Shown one piece after another: positions 45,140 through 53,856 of a stretch of DNA of 64,000 bases; the first letter of the stretch is position 1; the number at the start of each line of letters is the position of its first letter. The notes under the pieces are model-generated. The model was not told where the DNA came from. It did not search any database and saw only the letters and a list, made by a program, of their open reading frames with translations. The DNA lies in the NCBI GenBank assembly GCA_012514145.1, contig JAAZAV010000014.1, forward strand, positions 1-64,000. The letters are read 5' to 3'. The position numbers were made by a program, and so were the translations under genes. This stretch comes from Clostridiales bacterium. Lineage in GTDB: Bacteria > Bacillota > Clostridia > Oscillospirales > CAG-272.

Positions 45140-45168
45140 ATTATACATCTAATGCCGTAGAAAATCAA
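45140..45168 (-). promoter_or_regulatory. Promoter of solute-binding protein 6
   Basis: Minus strand TTGATT, 17-bp spacer, TATAAT, identical over the core to the promoter of its duplicate. Confidence 0.8.
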
Positions 45169-45311
45169 GTGTTTTTTAGTCTCTATGCACAATATTTTTG
45201 TGTATACCGTACCATTGACAATATTAACGGAAACATGCTGATTGAGTCGCGTTTTTTGATAACGACCTTGAAGGGTTCTGCATTAAATACAAATAATACC
45301 GCAGTTTTCGG

Positions 45312-45974
45312 CTATTTTTTCGCTTTCACAAGCATATATCTGGCGTTGCCTGCCGGCTCAGACGTAATATCGGTAAAACCCGCGGCTTTGAGCGCGCGAA
45401 TCTCGTTTTCAATAGTCAGCGGCGTATCACCGTGGGGACGCATCTCGGGATTCTCCAGATACCACTCAAGTGATGCATCCTGAGATGCCTGATCTGCCGC
45501 ATAGTAATCCGAGTTTACAAATATTCCGCCGGGCTTCAGACACTCATATACCTTTCTAAACAGCCTGACTTTATCTTCCTCGAGAAAGTGATGCAGCGCA
45601 GATGTGGAAATAACCGCATCATAACCTATCCCCTCCGGCAGTCCGAAGTCTGTTTCGAAGAAGTCGCCGATGATTATATCAACGCGGTCTGCAAAGGGAC
45701 GCTTTGAAAGCTGCGCAAGCATGTTAGGCGAAATGTCCAGCGCCGTTACCCGCGCATCCGGGAAGCGCTCGAAGAAGCGAAAGAGTTCAAGTCCAGTTCC
45801 AGTTCCGAGGTCAAGTACATTTCTCACGTCGTCGGGCAGCGCATCTGTAAGCATTACCTTGCTTGGCGCGAAAGCTGCATGCACATCGTCATAACTTTCG
45901 GCGGCTTTTGCATCGAAGAACCATTTCATCTCGAGACCGCGCTTTTTTAGATCCATTGTATTCGTATTGCTCAT
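45312..45974 (-). CDS. Class I SAM-dependent methyltransferase
   Basis: 220 aa. The SAM-binding motif I reads VLDLGTGTGLELFRFF near 48-62, with the acidic residue of motif II in VTALDISPNML near 82 and GYDAVISTSALHHF near 120. AAGGGA precedes the ATG. It lies upstream of, and on the same strand as, solute-binding protein 6, but that gene has its own promoter. Substrate unknown. Confidence 0.88.
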   Translation of the reverse strand: MSNTNTMDLKKRGLEMKWFFDAKAAESYDDVHAAFAPSKVMLTDALPDDVRNVLDLGTGTGLELFRFFERFPDARVTALDISPNMLAQLSKRPFADRVDIIIGDFFETDFGLPEGIGYDAVISTSALHHFLEEDKVRLFRKVYECLKPGGIFVNSDYYAADQASQDASLEWYLENPEMRPHGDTPLTIENEIRALKAAGFTDITSEPAGNARYMLVKAKK

Positions 45975-46014
45975 AATCTATCCCTTCCCGGCGGCATTTA
46001 ATCTACCCTCCGAC

Positions 46015-46043
46015 TTGACAGGCATGGTACCGGATGTTATACT
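46015..46043 (+). promoter_or_regulatory. Promoter of the BD-FAE-like esterase
   Basis: TTGACA at 46015-46020, 17-bp spacer, TATACT at 46038-46043. Confidence 0.75.
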
Positions 46044-46072
46044 CATTACATTAAGAACCGAGGTGTAAACAC

Positions 46073-46876
46073 ATGAAAAATGAAGTTATTCGTCTGCGCA
46101 AAGATGATCCCGACATAACACTCACAACTTATGTACAGGATGAGGACTGGCGCATGCGCGACGCAATACTGGTTATCCCGGGTGGCGGCTATGGCATGGT
46201 ATGCTCCGACCGTGAGGGAGAGCCGATTGCACTTGCATTTGCAGCGCGCGGGGTCAATGCCTTTGTGTTAAATTATTCAGTAGGCGATAAAGCGGTATTC
46301 CCCCGCCCTCTCGCCGATGCATCGCTTGCAATGGCGCATATCAAGGCTCACGCCGTTGAATATCACATCAACCCCGACCGTGTATTCTGCGTCGGATTCT
46401 CTGCCGGCGGACATCTCGCCGCCAGCTTAGGTACACTCTGGCATATGCAGAGCGCAGTTGACATGGCAGGCATTGAGTACGGCAAGAATAAACCGGCAGG
46501 TATGGTCCTCTGCTATGCGGTGCTTTCCGCCGGTGAGATGGCTCACAAGGGTTCGTTTCACAGAATTTTAGGTACTGATAAGCCCACAAAAGATCAACTT
46601 GATCTCTACTCGATAGAGAAGCATATAGACGACCGCACCGTACCCGCCTTCTTCATGCACACCGCCGACGATGCCGTGGTACCGGTACAGAACGCGCTAC
46701 TGACCGCCTCCGCAATGGCCGACAAACATATCCCGTTTGAACTGCACATATACCCGCATTGCCCTCATGGTGTGGCTCTTGGTGATGACCAGACCTCACG
46801 CGGAAATCCCGGCTGGGACAATGAAGCTATTTCCGATTGGGTAGGCGATGCCGTCCGCTGGATGAAAACCGTCTGA
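46073..46876 (+). CDS. Alpha/beta hydrolase, BD-FAE / acetyl-xylan-esterase-like
   Basis: 267 aa, no signal peptide. The oxyanion segment VIPGGGYG (34-41) precedes the elbow GFSAGG with nucleophile S110. The catalytic Asp is in HTADDAVVP near 200 and the His in PHCPHGVALG near 232. This matches the BD-FAE-like branch, which removes acetyl or feruloyl groups from xylan and pectin fragments. GAGG precedes the ATG. It has its own promoter and terminator. Confidence 0.87.
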   Translation: MKNEVIRLRKDDPDITLTTYVQDEDWRMRDAILVIPGGGYGMVCSDREGEPIALAFAARGVNAFVLNYSVGDKAVFPRPLADASLAMAHIKAHAVEYHINPDRVFCVGFSAGGHLAASLGTLWHMQSAVDMAGIEYGKNKPAGMVLCYAVLSAGEMAHKGSFHRILGTDKPTKDQLDLYSIEKHIDDRTVPAFFMHTADDAVVPVQNALLTASAMADKHIPFELHIYPHCPHGVALGDDQTSRGNPGWDNEAISDWVGDAVRWMKTV

Positions 46877-46889
46877 TCCGACTATGACC

Positions 46890-46930
46890 ATACAGTGCAC
46901 ATCCAACACAAAGTCAGATGTGCACTGTAT
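46890..46930. terminator. Bidirectional terminator between the esterase and solute-binding protein 7
   Basis: A perfect 14-bp stem (ATACAGTGCACATC paired with GATGTGCACTGTAT) with a 13-nt loop, between convergent genes. Confidence 0.8.
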
Positions 46931-46940
46931 TACTTTCCTG

Positions 46941-48428
46941 TCAGTATTCCAGCTTTGCATAGGCTTCGTTGATTTCCGCAAGCTTTGCAGTCATCGAAGT
47001 CTCGCTTGAAGCTACCGTGGAGGCAAGAGTGTTCTGACCGTTTTTAAGCTGTGTGCGAAGTGTACTGACACTTATAGGGAATATACCGATATAGAGTATC
47101 GCAGGATCAAGGTACATATTGCCGGTTATGAGATCGAGCATCTCCACCGATTCAGCGTCGTTTGCATACTTTATGGTCAGTGCCGTCTCATAGTATGCCG
47201 GCTTGACAAGCAGATAACTCTCGGAAGCGTAAGCTTCAAGGAACAGACCGATGTCATCCCACTTCGACACATCCGCAGATACCGGTATGCCGTATACCAG
47301 GAATTGATCCTGAGCCATGGTATAGTAGCTCTGCTGAGCCTCGCTGCTCTTGGGAATGGGCACGATTCCGTATTCGTCGCTCATGTTGCGAAGCAGATCC
47401 TTCTCAACAATATATAGACGCGCATTTGAAACACCTACCCTGCCCTCTGCGAAGCTACCATAGATGTTGTCATCTTTGTCGGCGTTCTTATAGGTTCCCG
47501 TACCGTTTACCAATGCAAGGAGTTTATCCATAGATGTGCTGAAGTGATCGAGATCAATGTCAAGGACATAGTTGTCATCTTCATCCTTGACTGCGGTCCG
47601 CAAGTTCAGCGCTCCCCAGAAGCCATCGTTGATAGATGTGTCGGTGTTGGCGCGGGTGTAGAAGCCGTACTGATCTCCCGCGTCTGCGCTGCCGTCGCCA
47701 TTTATGTCATTATAAAGCTTCTGAGCAATTTCATTCAGCTTATCGAGTGTCCATACACCATTGCTTACAGCCTCGTATGGGTAATCGATTTTATATTCGG
47801 TGAACAGGTTCTTGTTGAAGAGCTGCACCATCAGATAGCGGTAGAAACCCAGCGCCATCGGTCCGGTGGCGATGTATTGTTTGCCGCCAACCGAAACCGA
47901 ATCATTGAAGTATCTCGCCCAATATGGCTTGCTCAGATCAAGATGCTCAAGCGTTTTGAGGTTAATAAGGCTGCCTTTCATTGAAGTTCGCGCCGCGTGA
48001 TAAGAGTTGTTGCAAAACAGATCATATACAGAATCCCCCGCAGCAACTGCCGCTTCAAGCTTCTCTACACCCGCCATATCAGACACGCCGACCACATCCA
48101 CTACATTGATTTCACAGTTAAGACGTGTCATGACCGCCGCATTTCGTTCGAATACGGCATCGTTGATAACTTCGCCGTTCATAGCCTCAACACGAATCTC
48201 GGTCTTTGCCTGTTCCTCGTAACGAGCGAGGATAGTCATAACCGCACCGTTTAAATCCACGCTGTCCGGCAGATCGTCAAGGTGCGGGTCTGCGGCGGTG
48301 GTCTCGAAAGGCTGTGTCTCTGTTCCCGGCTGTGTTTCGGTCGATGATAAACCTGAACTGCCGCATGATGAAAGCATACCTGTAATAAGAACTGTGCACA
48401 GGATTGCCGATACGATTTTTTTAATCAT
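46941..48428 (-). CDS. Extracellular solute-binding lipoprotein 7
   Basis: 495 aa. Lipobox LSSC (C22) and a Thr/Gln-rich linker. SKPYWARYF replaces KPWW, and the calcium-loop motif is DINGDGSADAGDQYG. GGGAGG precedes ATG. It lies 49 nt downstream of the Gfo/Idh/MocA dehydrogenase gene on the same strand, so the two are probably one operon. The dehydrogenase would act on the sugar after uptake (inference). Confidence 0.88.
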   Translation of the reverse strand: MIKKIVSAILCTVLITGMLSSCGSSGLSSTETQPGTETQPFETTAADPHLDDLPDSVDLNGAVMTILARYEEQAKTEIRVEAMNGEVINDAVFERNAAVMTRLNCEINVVDVVGVSDMAGVEKLEAAVAAGDSVYDLFCNNSYHAARTSMKGSLINLKTLEHLDLSKPYWARYFNDSVSVGGKQYIATGPMALGFYRYLMVQLFNKNLFTEYKIDYPYEAVSNGVWTLDKLNEIAQKLYNDINGDGSADAGDQYGFYTRANTDTSINDGFWGALNLRTAVKDEDDNYVLDIDLDHFSTSMDKLLALVNGTGTYKNADKDDNIYGSFAEGRVGVSNARLYIVEKDLLRNMSDEYGIVPIPKSSEAQQSYYTMAQDQFLVYGIPVSADVSKWDDIGLFLEAYASESYLLVKPAYYETALTIKYANDAESVEMLDLITGNMYLDPAILYIGIFPISVSTLRTQLKNGQNTLASTVASSETSMTAKLAEINEAYAKLEY

Positions 48429-48477
48429 TTCTGTTCCTCCCGTTGCTGCGATATACGCCGCTTGTCGCTATAAATAA

Positions 48478-49584
48478 TCAGTAGTCCAATACCCCGAACT
48501 CAAGTCCGGTTGCCATGGGTGCGCGGCGTTCATACTTCGACTCGATATGAACCTCACGACGCTCTCGTCCGCTGCGTGCGAAGCCCTCCATAAGTTCAAG
48601 CACATGGAAGGTCTGTGTGTAATCACAGCGGAACTCCCTTCCGGTTACCATGGCTTTAGCCATATCTGCAAGACCCAGAGCGCGGCTGTTGTCCTCATAC
48701 GGGAACCGGAGCGGCATATCCTGTGTCCCCTCACCCGGTTTGAATAGTCTTACAGGCCCGCCGAAGCCGTTGGGATCGGGACAGAAGAGCGTACCCTTTG
48801 AACCGTATACTTCGAGCCGCGCCTGTCCGGGGTAATGAACGTCAAATGTAGTGTAAAGCGTTCCCACCGCTCCCGACTCAAAACGCATATTGCCGGCATA
48901 AAGGGTGGGCACATCGACATCGATAATCTCACCGTTATGAGGCTGGCTGGTTATAAGACGCTGAGGAAAGCTGATTTTTGTCATGGCGGATACATCGGTA
49001 ATACCGCCACACATATTGATAAGCCCCGTCAGATAATAGGGACCCATGTCAAACATCGGACCGCCGCCGTATTTGTAGTAGAATTCGGGGTCGGGATGCC
49101 AGGTCTCGTGACCGTGGCAGATCATAAACCCTGCACAGCCTATCACATCGCCTATGGCTCCCTCATCAATGAGTTTGCGGCAGGTCTGGATACCGGCGCC
49201 CAGGAAGGTATCGGGGGCGCCGCCAAGCATCAGCCCTTTCTCCTGTGCAAGCGCCACCAACTCGCGTCCCTCCTGGAGAGATGCGCCCAGAGGCTTTTCA
49301 CAGTAAACATGCTTGCCGGCGTTCAGTGCCGCTTTGCTGACCTCATAATGTTCGTAGGGACGTGTGATATTCAATACGATATCCACATCCGGGTCGGCAA
49401 ACAGCTCATGCATATCGTCATAAAGCTTAGGTATATTGTATTTCTGAACAGCCCTCTGAGCTCTTTCGGGTATGAGTTCGCATACCCCTGCGATTTCGAT
49501 TTCTTTGTAGCGCTTTGTGATATTCTCAAGGTAAATACCGCTGATCGCTCCGCACCCGACAAATCCGATTTTAACAGTTTTCAT
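48478..49584 (-). CDS. Gfo/Idh/MocA family oxidoreductase
   Basis: 368 aa. NAD(P)-binding GFVGCGAISG at 8-17 and the catalytic-region motif CEKPLGAS near 94 identify the family. The C-terminal domain contains GGPMFDMGPYYLTGL, typical of the family's substrate-binding sheet. Members oxidise sugars, inositols or sugar derivatives using NAD(P). GAGGATGAAAG and a good promoter precede it. It is followed by solute-binding protein 7. Confidence 0.93.
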   Translation of the reverse strand: MKTVKIGFVGCGAISGIYLENITKRYKEIEIAGVCELIPERAQRAVQKYNIPKLYDDMHELFADPDVDIVLNITRPYEHYEVSKAALNAGKHVYCEKPLGASLQEGRELVALAQEKGLMLGGAPDTFLGAGIQTCRKLIDEGAIGDVIGCAGFMICHGHETWHPDPEFYYKYGGGPMFDMGPYYLTGLINMCGGITDVSAMTKISFPQRLITSQPHNGEIIDVDVPTLYAGNMRFESGAVGTLYTTFDVHYPGQARLEVYGSKGTLFCPDPNGFGGPVRLFKPGEGTQDMPLRFPYEDNSRALGLADMAKAMVTGREFRCDYTQTFHVLELMEGFARSGRERREVHIESKYERRAPMATGLEFGVLDY

Positions 49585-49674
49585 ACCGTAAGCCCCTCTT
49601 TCATCCTCATAATATTATGTTCTGTTAACATTCAAGTCCTCATCAACTTCATTTATGAATATTGTCTTACACAT

Positions 49675-49703
49675 ATTATATCATTGCTGTAAATTGATGT
49701 CAA
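49675..49703 (-). promoter_or_regulatory. Promoter of the Gfo/Idh/MocA - solute-binding protein 7 operon
   Basis: Minus strand TTGACA, 17-bp spacer, TATAAT: both boxes are consensus. The leader is about 80 nt. Confidence 0.8.
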
Positions 49704-49761
49704 TGAAGGATAAATCAATTTTGAATCGGACAACGCGCCATGAAATTGTCATGAAAATAAC

Positions 49762-49783
49762 GCCGAACATCAGCCGAACATCA
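49762..49783 (+). repeat. Exact 11-bp tandem repeat
   Basis: GCCGAACATCA occurs twice head to tail, ending 13 bp upstream of the -35 box of the serine-hydrolase promoter. The place fits an activator site. Confidence 0.7.
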
Positions 49784-49796
49784 TAATTTCATCGTA

Positions 49797-49825
49797 TTGA
49801 CTTCACCGATTCAGCATGATATACT
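49797..49825 (+). promoter_or_regulatory. Promoter of the serine hydrolase
   Basis: TTGACT at 49797-49802, 17-bp spacer, TATACT at 49820-49825. Confidence 0.7.
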
Positions 49826-49855
49826 GTAATCAGATCAAAATACCGGAGGTACAAT

Positions 49856-51328
49856 ATGGATATCCTGAAATACAACGGCATACCGGAAGCTCACGGAATA
49901 TCATCGTCCGATATAACTGATTTCATCTCGGATCTTGCACGCAGGGAGCTTTTCATGCACAGCTTCATTCTGCTGCAGGACGGCACGGTTATCGCAGAGG
50001 GCTACTGGCCGCATTTCAACAAGGATCGCAACCACCGCATGTATTCGGTCAGCAAGACCTTTGTCGCTACTGCTATCGGAGCTCTGATTGATGAGGGCAA
50101 GATTTCGATTGACGACAGCATAATGAAGTTCTTTCCCGAATATGCCGATGCGGACGAACTGCTGCATCTTACAACCATACGCGACCTGCTGATTATGGCA
50201 ACACCCCACCGTTCCACAACATACAGCGTCAACGCAAAGAACTGGACAGAGACCTTCTTCAAAACTCAGCCGCATCATCCATCCGGCACGTTGTTTAATT
50301 ATGATACATCGGGCAGCTATATTCTCGATGTTATCGTGCAGCGCGTATCCGGCAAACCCTTCTTGGAGTACCTCAAAGACAGGATGCTGCGCGAAATCGG
50401 CTTCACCGAGAACACCGATGTCGTAAAGGCACCCGAGGGCATCTCCTGGGGCGGCTCGGGTGTTCTCTGCACCACCCGCGATCTGGCTCGTCTGGCACAG
50501 CTCTACATGGATAAGGGGCGTTTTAACGGGAAACAGCTGCTATCGGAGGAATTTATAAACGCCGCCACCTCAAAGCAGATTGACAATTGCTACAACGGCT
50601 GGAAAACGAACACCGACGGTCACGGTTACGGATATCAGATCTGGCGCACCCGTGACAACAGCTATTCATTCCTTGGTATGGGCGGTCAGCTGGCTATCTC
50701 GATACCGGATAAAAGGCTGATTCTCTGTACAAATGCCGACGTTCAGGGTCTGCCCACAAACTACGAGGGCGTTTTTGAAGCGTTGTGGAACTTCATTGTC
50801 ACACGCATGTCAAATTCACCGCTGCCCGAATGTCCTGCCGATTACAATAAGCTTATGGAAACACTTGCTGACCTAAAGTTTCCGATTCCCGCCGGCGAGA
50901 ATTTCTCTTCCTGCGAGCAGGAGGTATTCAACCGCAAGTATATAGTTAAAGATACCGGAATATCCGAGTTCAGTTTCAGACGCGATGGAAACAAGGGAAT
51001 ATTCAGCTACACAAACCGCACCGGCAGTCATAGCTATGAGTTCGGCTTCGGCGAGTATCTGAATATTACATTCCCTGAGACACATTATTTCGGTGATACA
51101 ATTGGTACCCCGCTCGGACGCGGTTATGATGCGCTTGCCGCCGCTGTCTGGGTAGAACCGCGGAAGCTGATGCTACGCACTTTCCTCACAGACGACTACT
51201 TCGGAAACTGGTGCGGAGTCTTCGCCTTTAAGGGCGACCGTGTAACCGTCGGACTCTCCAAAACAGCAGAATGGTTCCTTGACGAGTATACCGGATTCGG
51301 TTCGGGCATTGCCGCTGACGCAATGTAA
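49856..51328 (+). CDS. Serine hydrolase of the beta-lactamase class C family
   Basis: 490 aa, no signal peptide. The nucleophile motif SVSK is at 64-67. The second motif, normally YxN, appears as YDT in LFNYDTSGSYILD near 148. SFLGMGGQLAI near 276 takes the place of the third motif. A C-terminal beta domain (about 335-490) follows. The family includes esterases, D-amino peptidases and beta-lactamases. A cytoplasmic position among carbohydrate genes favours an esterase role (inference). GGAGG precedes the ATG. Confidence 0.83.
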   Translation: MDILKYNGIPEAHGISSSDITDFISDLARRELFMHSFILLQDGTVIAEGYWPHFNKDRNHRMYSVSKTFVATAIGALIDEGKISIDDSIMKFFPEYADADELLHLTTIRDLLIMATPHRSTTYSVNAKNWTETFFKTQPHHPSGTLFNYDTSGSYILDVIVQRVSGKPFLEYLKDRMLREIGFTENTDVVKAPEGISWGGSGVLCTTRDLARLAQLYMDKGRFNGKQLLSEEFINAATSKQIDNCYNGWKTNTDGHGYGYQIWRTRDNSYSFLGMGGQLAISIPDKRLILCTNADVQGLPTNYEGVFEALWNFIVTRMSNSPLPECPADYNKLMETLADLKFPIPAGENFSSCEQEVFNRKYIVKDTGISEFSFRRDGNKGIFSYTNRTGSHSYEFGFGEYLNITFPETHYFGDTIGTPLGRGYDALAAAVWVEPRKLMLRTFLTDDYFGNWCGVFAFKGDRVTVGLSKTAEWFLDEYTGFGSGIAADAM

Positions 51329-51391
51329 CTGATTCAAATACAAAATATCCGCATCACCTTCTATTACTCGATTTCTTATGATTAAATAACA

Positions 51392-51438
51392 AGAACCCCT
51401 CCCTTGCAGGATATGTCCCGCTGCAAGGGAGGGGTTCT
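51392..51438. terminator. Bidirectional terminator between the serine hydrolase and the MMPL gene
   Basis: A perfect 18-bp stem (AGAACCCCTCCCTTGCAG and its reverse complement) with an 11-nt loop, between convergent genes. Confidence 0.85.
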
Positions 51439-51474
51439 GTCTTTCAGGCTTATAAACCAGCGTATATAGCTATT

Positions 51475-53856
51475 TTATTGTTTGGAGCCCTTTTTAACAA
51501 TGAATCTGTCAAATATCAACAGTGCACATGGCAGAATAAAGAGAACCAAAAGGAGCGAACAAGCAGTTCCGTATGCAATCATCATACATGTCTGCGCAAT
51601 GACCTTTTGCGTCATAACTATACTTACGGTTACGCAGGATGCTATGAGAATAAGCGAAGATGACAGAATAGTTCTTATTGAGTTGTTCATAGATTCTCCG
51701 CACGCCTTAAGTTTATCACTTTGCTCCATCCGTGACTCACGGTAATTATCAAGCAGCAGTATTCCGTAATCTATCGTTGCTCCCATCAGAATGCACTGCA
51801 CCAGAATCAATGAAATGTAATTTATGGAGTAGCCCTGTATACCGACGATGGCAGTTGCTATAAATACTGCGGACTGAATCAGGATGACAAGTATAGCGGC
51901 ACTTCCGAAGGAACGAAAGGTAATCCACACTACGACTAAAATTGAAACAACAGTAAGAATCGTAATGAGATTCATTTCCTTTTCGAAACCATTGTTCATT
52001 TCATAAGCCATTATTGAACTGCCTATAAGATGTGGGGCTTTTGTGAAGCTGCTTTCCGATTTTTCTGACAATTCCGTTATAAATGAGAAAGTCTGAGGTT
52101 CTTCAGTCGGCAGATCGGCGGACACAATCATTCGGTTATATTGCTTGCCAACCAGCATATCTCTGCTTTCGTTGATTTGCTTTTCGCCGTCCTTAACCTG
52201 AGTGCGCATATCTTCATCGATAACCGCTGAGTAAGTTTCATCGGATAATACATCAGCATTTATGAAACGAATTAGCTCTTCGAGTGTAATTGAAAGATCA
52301 TCAACATCGAGCGTGGACATTCTTCGGATTTTCTGCATCTCCTCAATGTCGCTCTTGTCCTGATCAAGTTCCTCTGACAGCTCCTCAGCAGTCATTTTAA
52401 CGCTGTATATCCTGCGGCCGTCTTCTATTTTTTGTTTTGCATCCTCCAGTTCTGTCTTGTTCTTCTGAATTTCCAGTTTTCCATCTTCAATCTGACTGCG
52501 TCCCGAAGCAATCTCCGAGCGTCCTGCTTCTATCTGCTTTTTACCGTCTTCAATCAGTATTCTTGCCTCTGCCAATTGCTTCTTCTGAGCGGCTATCTGC
52601 CGTTTGCCCGCTTCAAGCTGTGCTCTTGCCGATGTCAATTGTTTCTTCTGAGTGGTTAATTCCTGTTTACCCGCTTCGAGCTGTGCTCTTGCCGACGTCA
52701 ATTGCTCCTTTTGAGCGGCTATCTCCTGTTTGCCCGCTTCAAGCTGGGCTCTTCCTGCCGCCAATTGTTCTTTTTGAGCGGTCAATTCCTGTTTGCCCGC
52801 TTCAAGCTGTGCTCTTCCTGCCGCCAATTGTTCTTTTTGAGCGACTATCTCCTGTTTGCCGGCTTCAAGCTGTGCTCTTCCTGCCGCCAATTGTTCTTTT
52901 TGAGCAGCTATCTCCTGTTTGCCGGCTTCAAGTGCCGCACGGCTTTCCTTGAGCTTTTGTTCCTGCTCACCTATCTGCTCTTGAATCATCTCATCAGTCA
53001 TGCCGGCAAGACGCATTTGCTCTTTATTGCTGTTTAATTCTGCTTCGCCTGCGCTTAACTGCTGTTCCTGCGCTAACAGTTCCGTTTCCGCGGCATTTAA
53101 CTGGGCCTCTCCCGAGCTCAACTGCTGTTCCTGCGCTGACAGCTCCGTTTCCGCGGCGCTTAACTGAGCCTCTCCCGCGCTCAACTGCTGTTCCTGCGCC
53201 GGCAGTTCCTTTTCTGCGGCACTTAACTGAGCTTCTCCTGCGCTCAACTGCTGTTCCTGCGCTGACAGCTCCGATTCCGCGGCGCTTAACTGAGCTTCGC
53301 CTGCGCTTAACTGCTGTTCCTGCGCTGTAAGTTCCTTTTCTGCGGCGCTTAACTGAGCTTCTCCTGCGCTTAGCGGCTTTTCCTGTTTCTTTATCTCAGC
53401 CTCAGCCTCCACTATCTTAGCCTCACCATCGATTATCTGCTGTTCCTGCGATAAAAGCTCTTTTTCAGACGCAATCAACTCGTCTTCGCTTTCATTGATC
53501 AGGGCTTCGTTATCGGCAATCTGTTTTTCAGCATCTATGAGCTGTTTTTCACCGTCCGATATTTCGATCTCGGCATCAGCAATTGTCTTTTTGCCGTCTT
53601 CCAGTTCGGCTCTGGCTTTTTTAATATCCGCTTTCTGTTCATCGCTCATAAAATCGGAATATGTGGGATTTTGGGCGATTTTCTCATCGATGTAGCAGAT
53701 AAGATCATAAGCCGTGATTTTCTCGTATGGCTCATTGTTTGAAGTTTCTTTGTAGAGCTGATACAGTATTTTTGCCTGATCTTCGGATATATCCATGTCT
53801 TCGGCAAACAAAGAATAATTATAGGATTTGCCTATGGTGTTCGAATAATCCTGCAC
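51475..53856 (-). CDS. MMPL/RND-family transporter, C-terminal half with long coiled coil (probably 5'-truncated)
   Basis: 793 aa from a GTG start with AGGAAG about 12 bases upstream. Residues 80-480 are a long coiled coil with two sets of 21-residue repeats. Residues 628-780 form five membrane helices with the MMPL signature GATIDYGILLLDNYRES near 692-708. Full MMPL proteins of Bacillota have two such membrane halves in about 1000 residues or more; the first half is missing. The same frame continues 12 codons upstream of the GTG with plausible protein sequence and then meets TGA TGA, so a 5' deletion is likely. A TetR gene starts 97 bp away in the other direction. Function as a half transporter is doubtful. 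Confidence 0.7.
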   Translation of the reverse strand: MQDYSNTIGKSYNYSLFAEDMDISEDQAKILYQLYKETSNNEPYEKITAYDLICYIDEKIAQNPTYSDFMSDEQKADIKKARAELEDGKKTIADAEIEISDGEKQLIDAEKQIADNEALINESEDELIASEKELLSQEQQIIDGEAKIVEAEAEIKKQEKPLSAGEAQLSAAEKELTAQEQQLSAGEAQLSAAESELSAQEQQLSAGEAQLSAAEKELPAQEQQLSAGEAQLSAAETELSAQEQQLSSGEAQLNAAETELLAQEQQLSAGEAELNSNKEQMRLAGMTDEMIQEQIGEQEQKLKESRAALEAGKQEIAAQKEQLAAGRAQLEAGKQEIVAQKEQLAAGRAQLEAGKQELTAQKEQLAAGRAQLEAGKQEIAAQKEQLTSARAQLEAGKQELTTQKKQLTSARAQLEAGKRQIAAQKKQLAEARILIEDGKKQIEAGRSEIASGRSQIEDGKLEIQKNKTELEDAKQKIEDGRRIYSVKMTAEELSEELDQDKSDIEEMQKIRRMSTLDVDDLSITLEELIRFINADVLSDETYSAVIDEDMRTQVKDGEKQINESRDMLVGKQYNRMIVSADLPTEEPQTFSFITELSEKSESSFTKAPHLIGSSIMAYEMNNGFEKEMNLITILTVVSILVVVWITFRSFGSAAILVILIQSAVFIATAIVGIQGYSINYISLILVQCILMGATIDYGILLLDNYRESRMEQSDKLKACGESMNNSIRTILSSSLILIASCVTVSIVMTQKVIAQTCMMIAYGTACSLLLVLFILPCALLIFDRFIVKKGSKQ
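52561..52938 (-). repeat. Six tandem 63-bp coding repeats (set 2)
   Basis: Encodes six 21-residue units of the form AQLEAGKQEIAAQKEQLAAGR, three heptads each, residues 307-432 of the MMPL protein. The units are near identical in DNA, and the end units have drifted more. Confidence 0.9.
53059..53373 (-). repeat. Five tandem 63-bp coding repeats (set 1)
   Basis: Encodes five 21-residue units of the form LSAGEAQLSAAEKELTAQEQQ, residues 162-266 of the MMPL protein. The period matches that of set 2, but the sequence differs. Confidence 0.9.

Noticed and set aside
48835-49692. 285-codon open frame on the + strand
   Set aside because: It is antisense to the Gfo/Idh/MocA gene and runs past that gene's start and promoter; no domain is recognisable.
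52561-53373. Regular repeats as a possible CRISPR array
   Set aside because: The period is 63 bp with no unique spacers, and the repeats are in frame inside a coding region as coiled-coil units.
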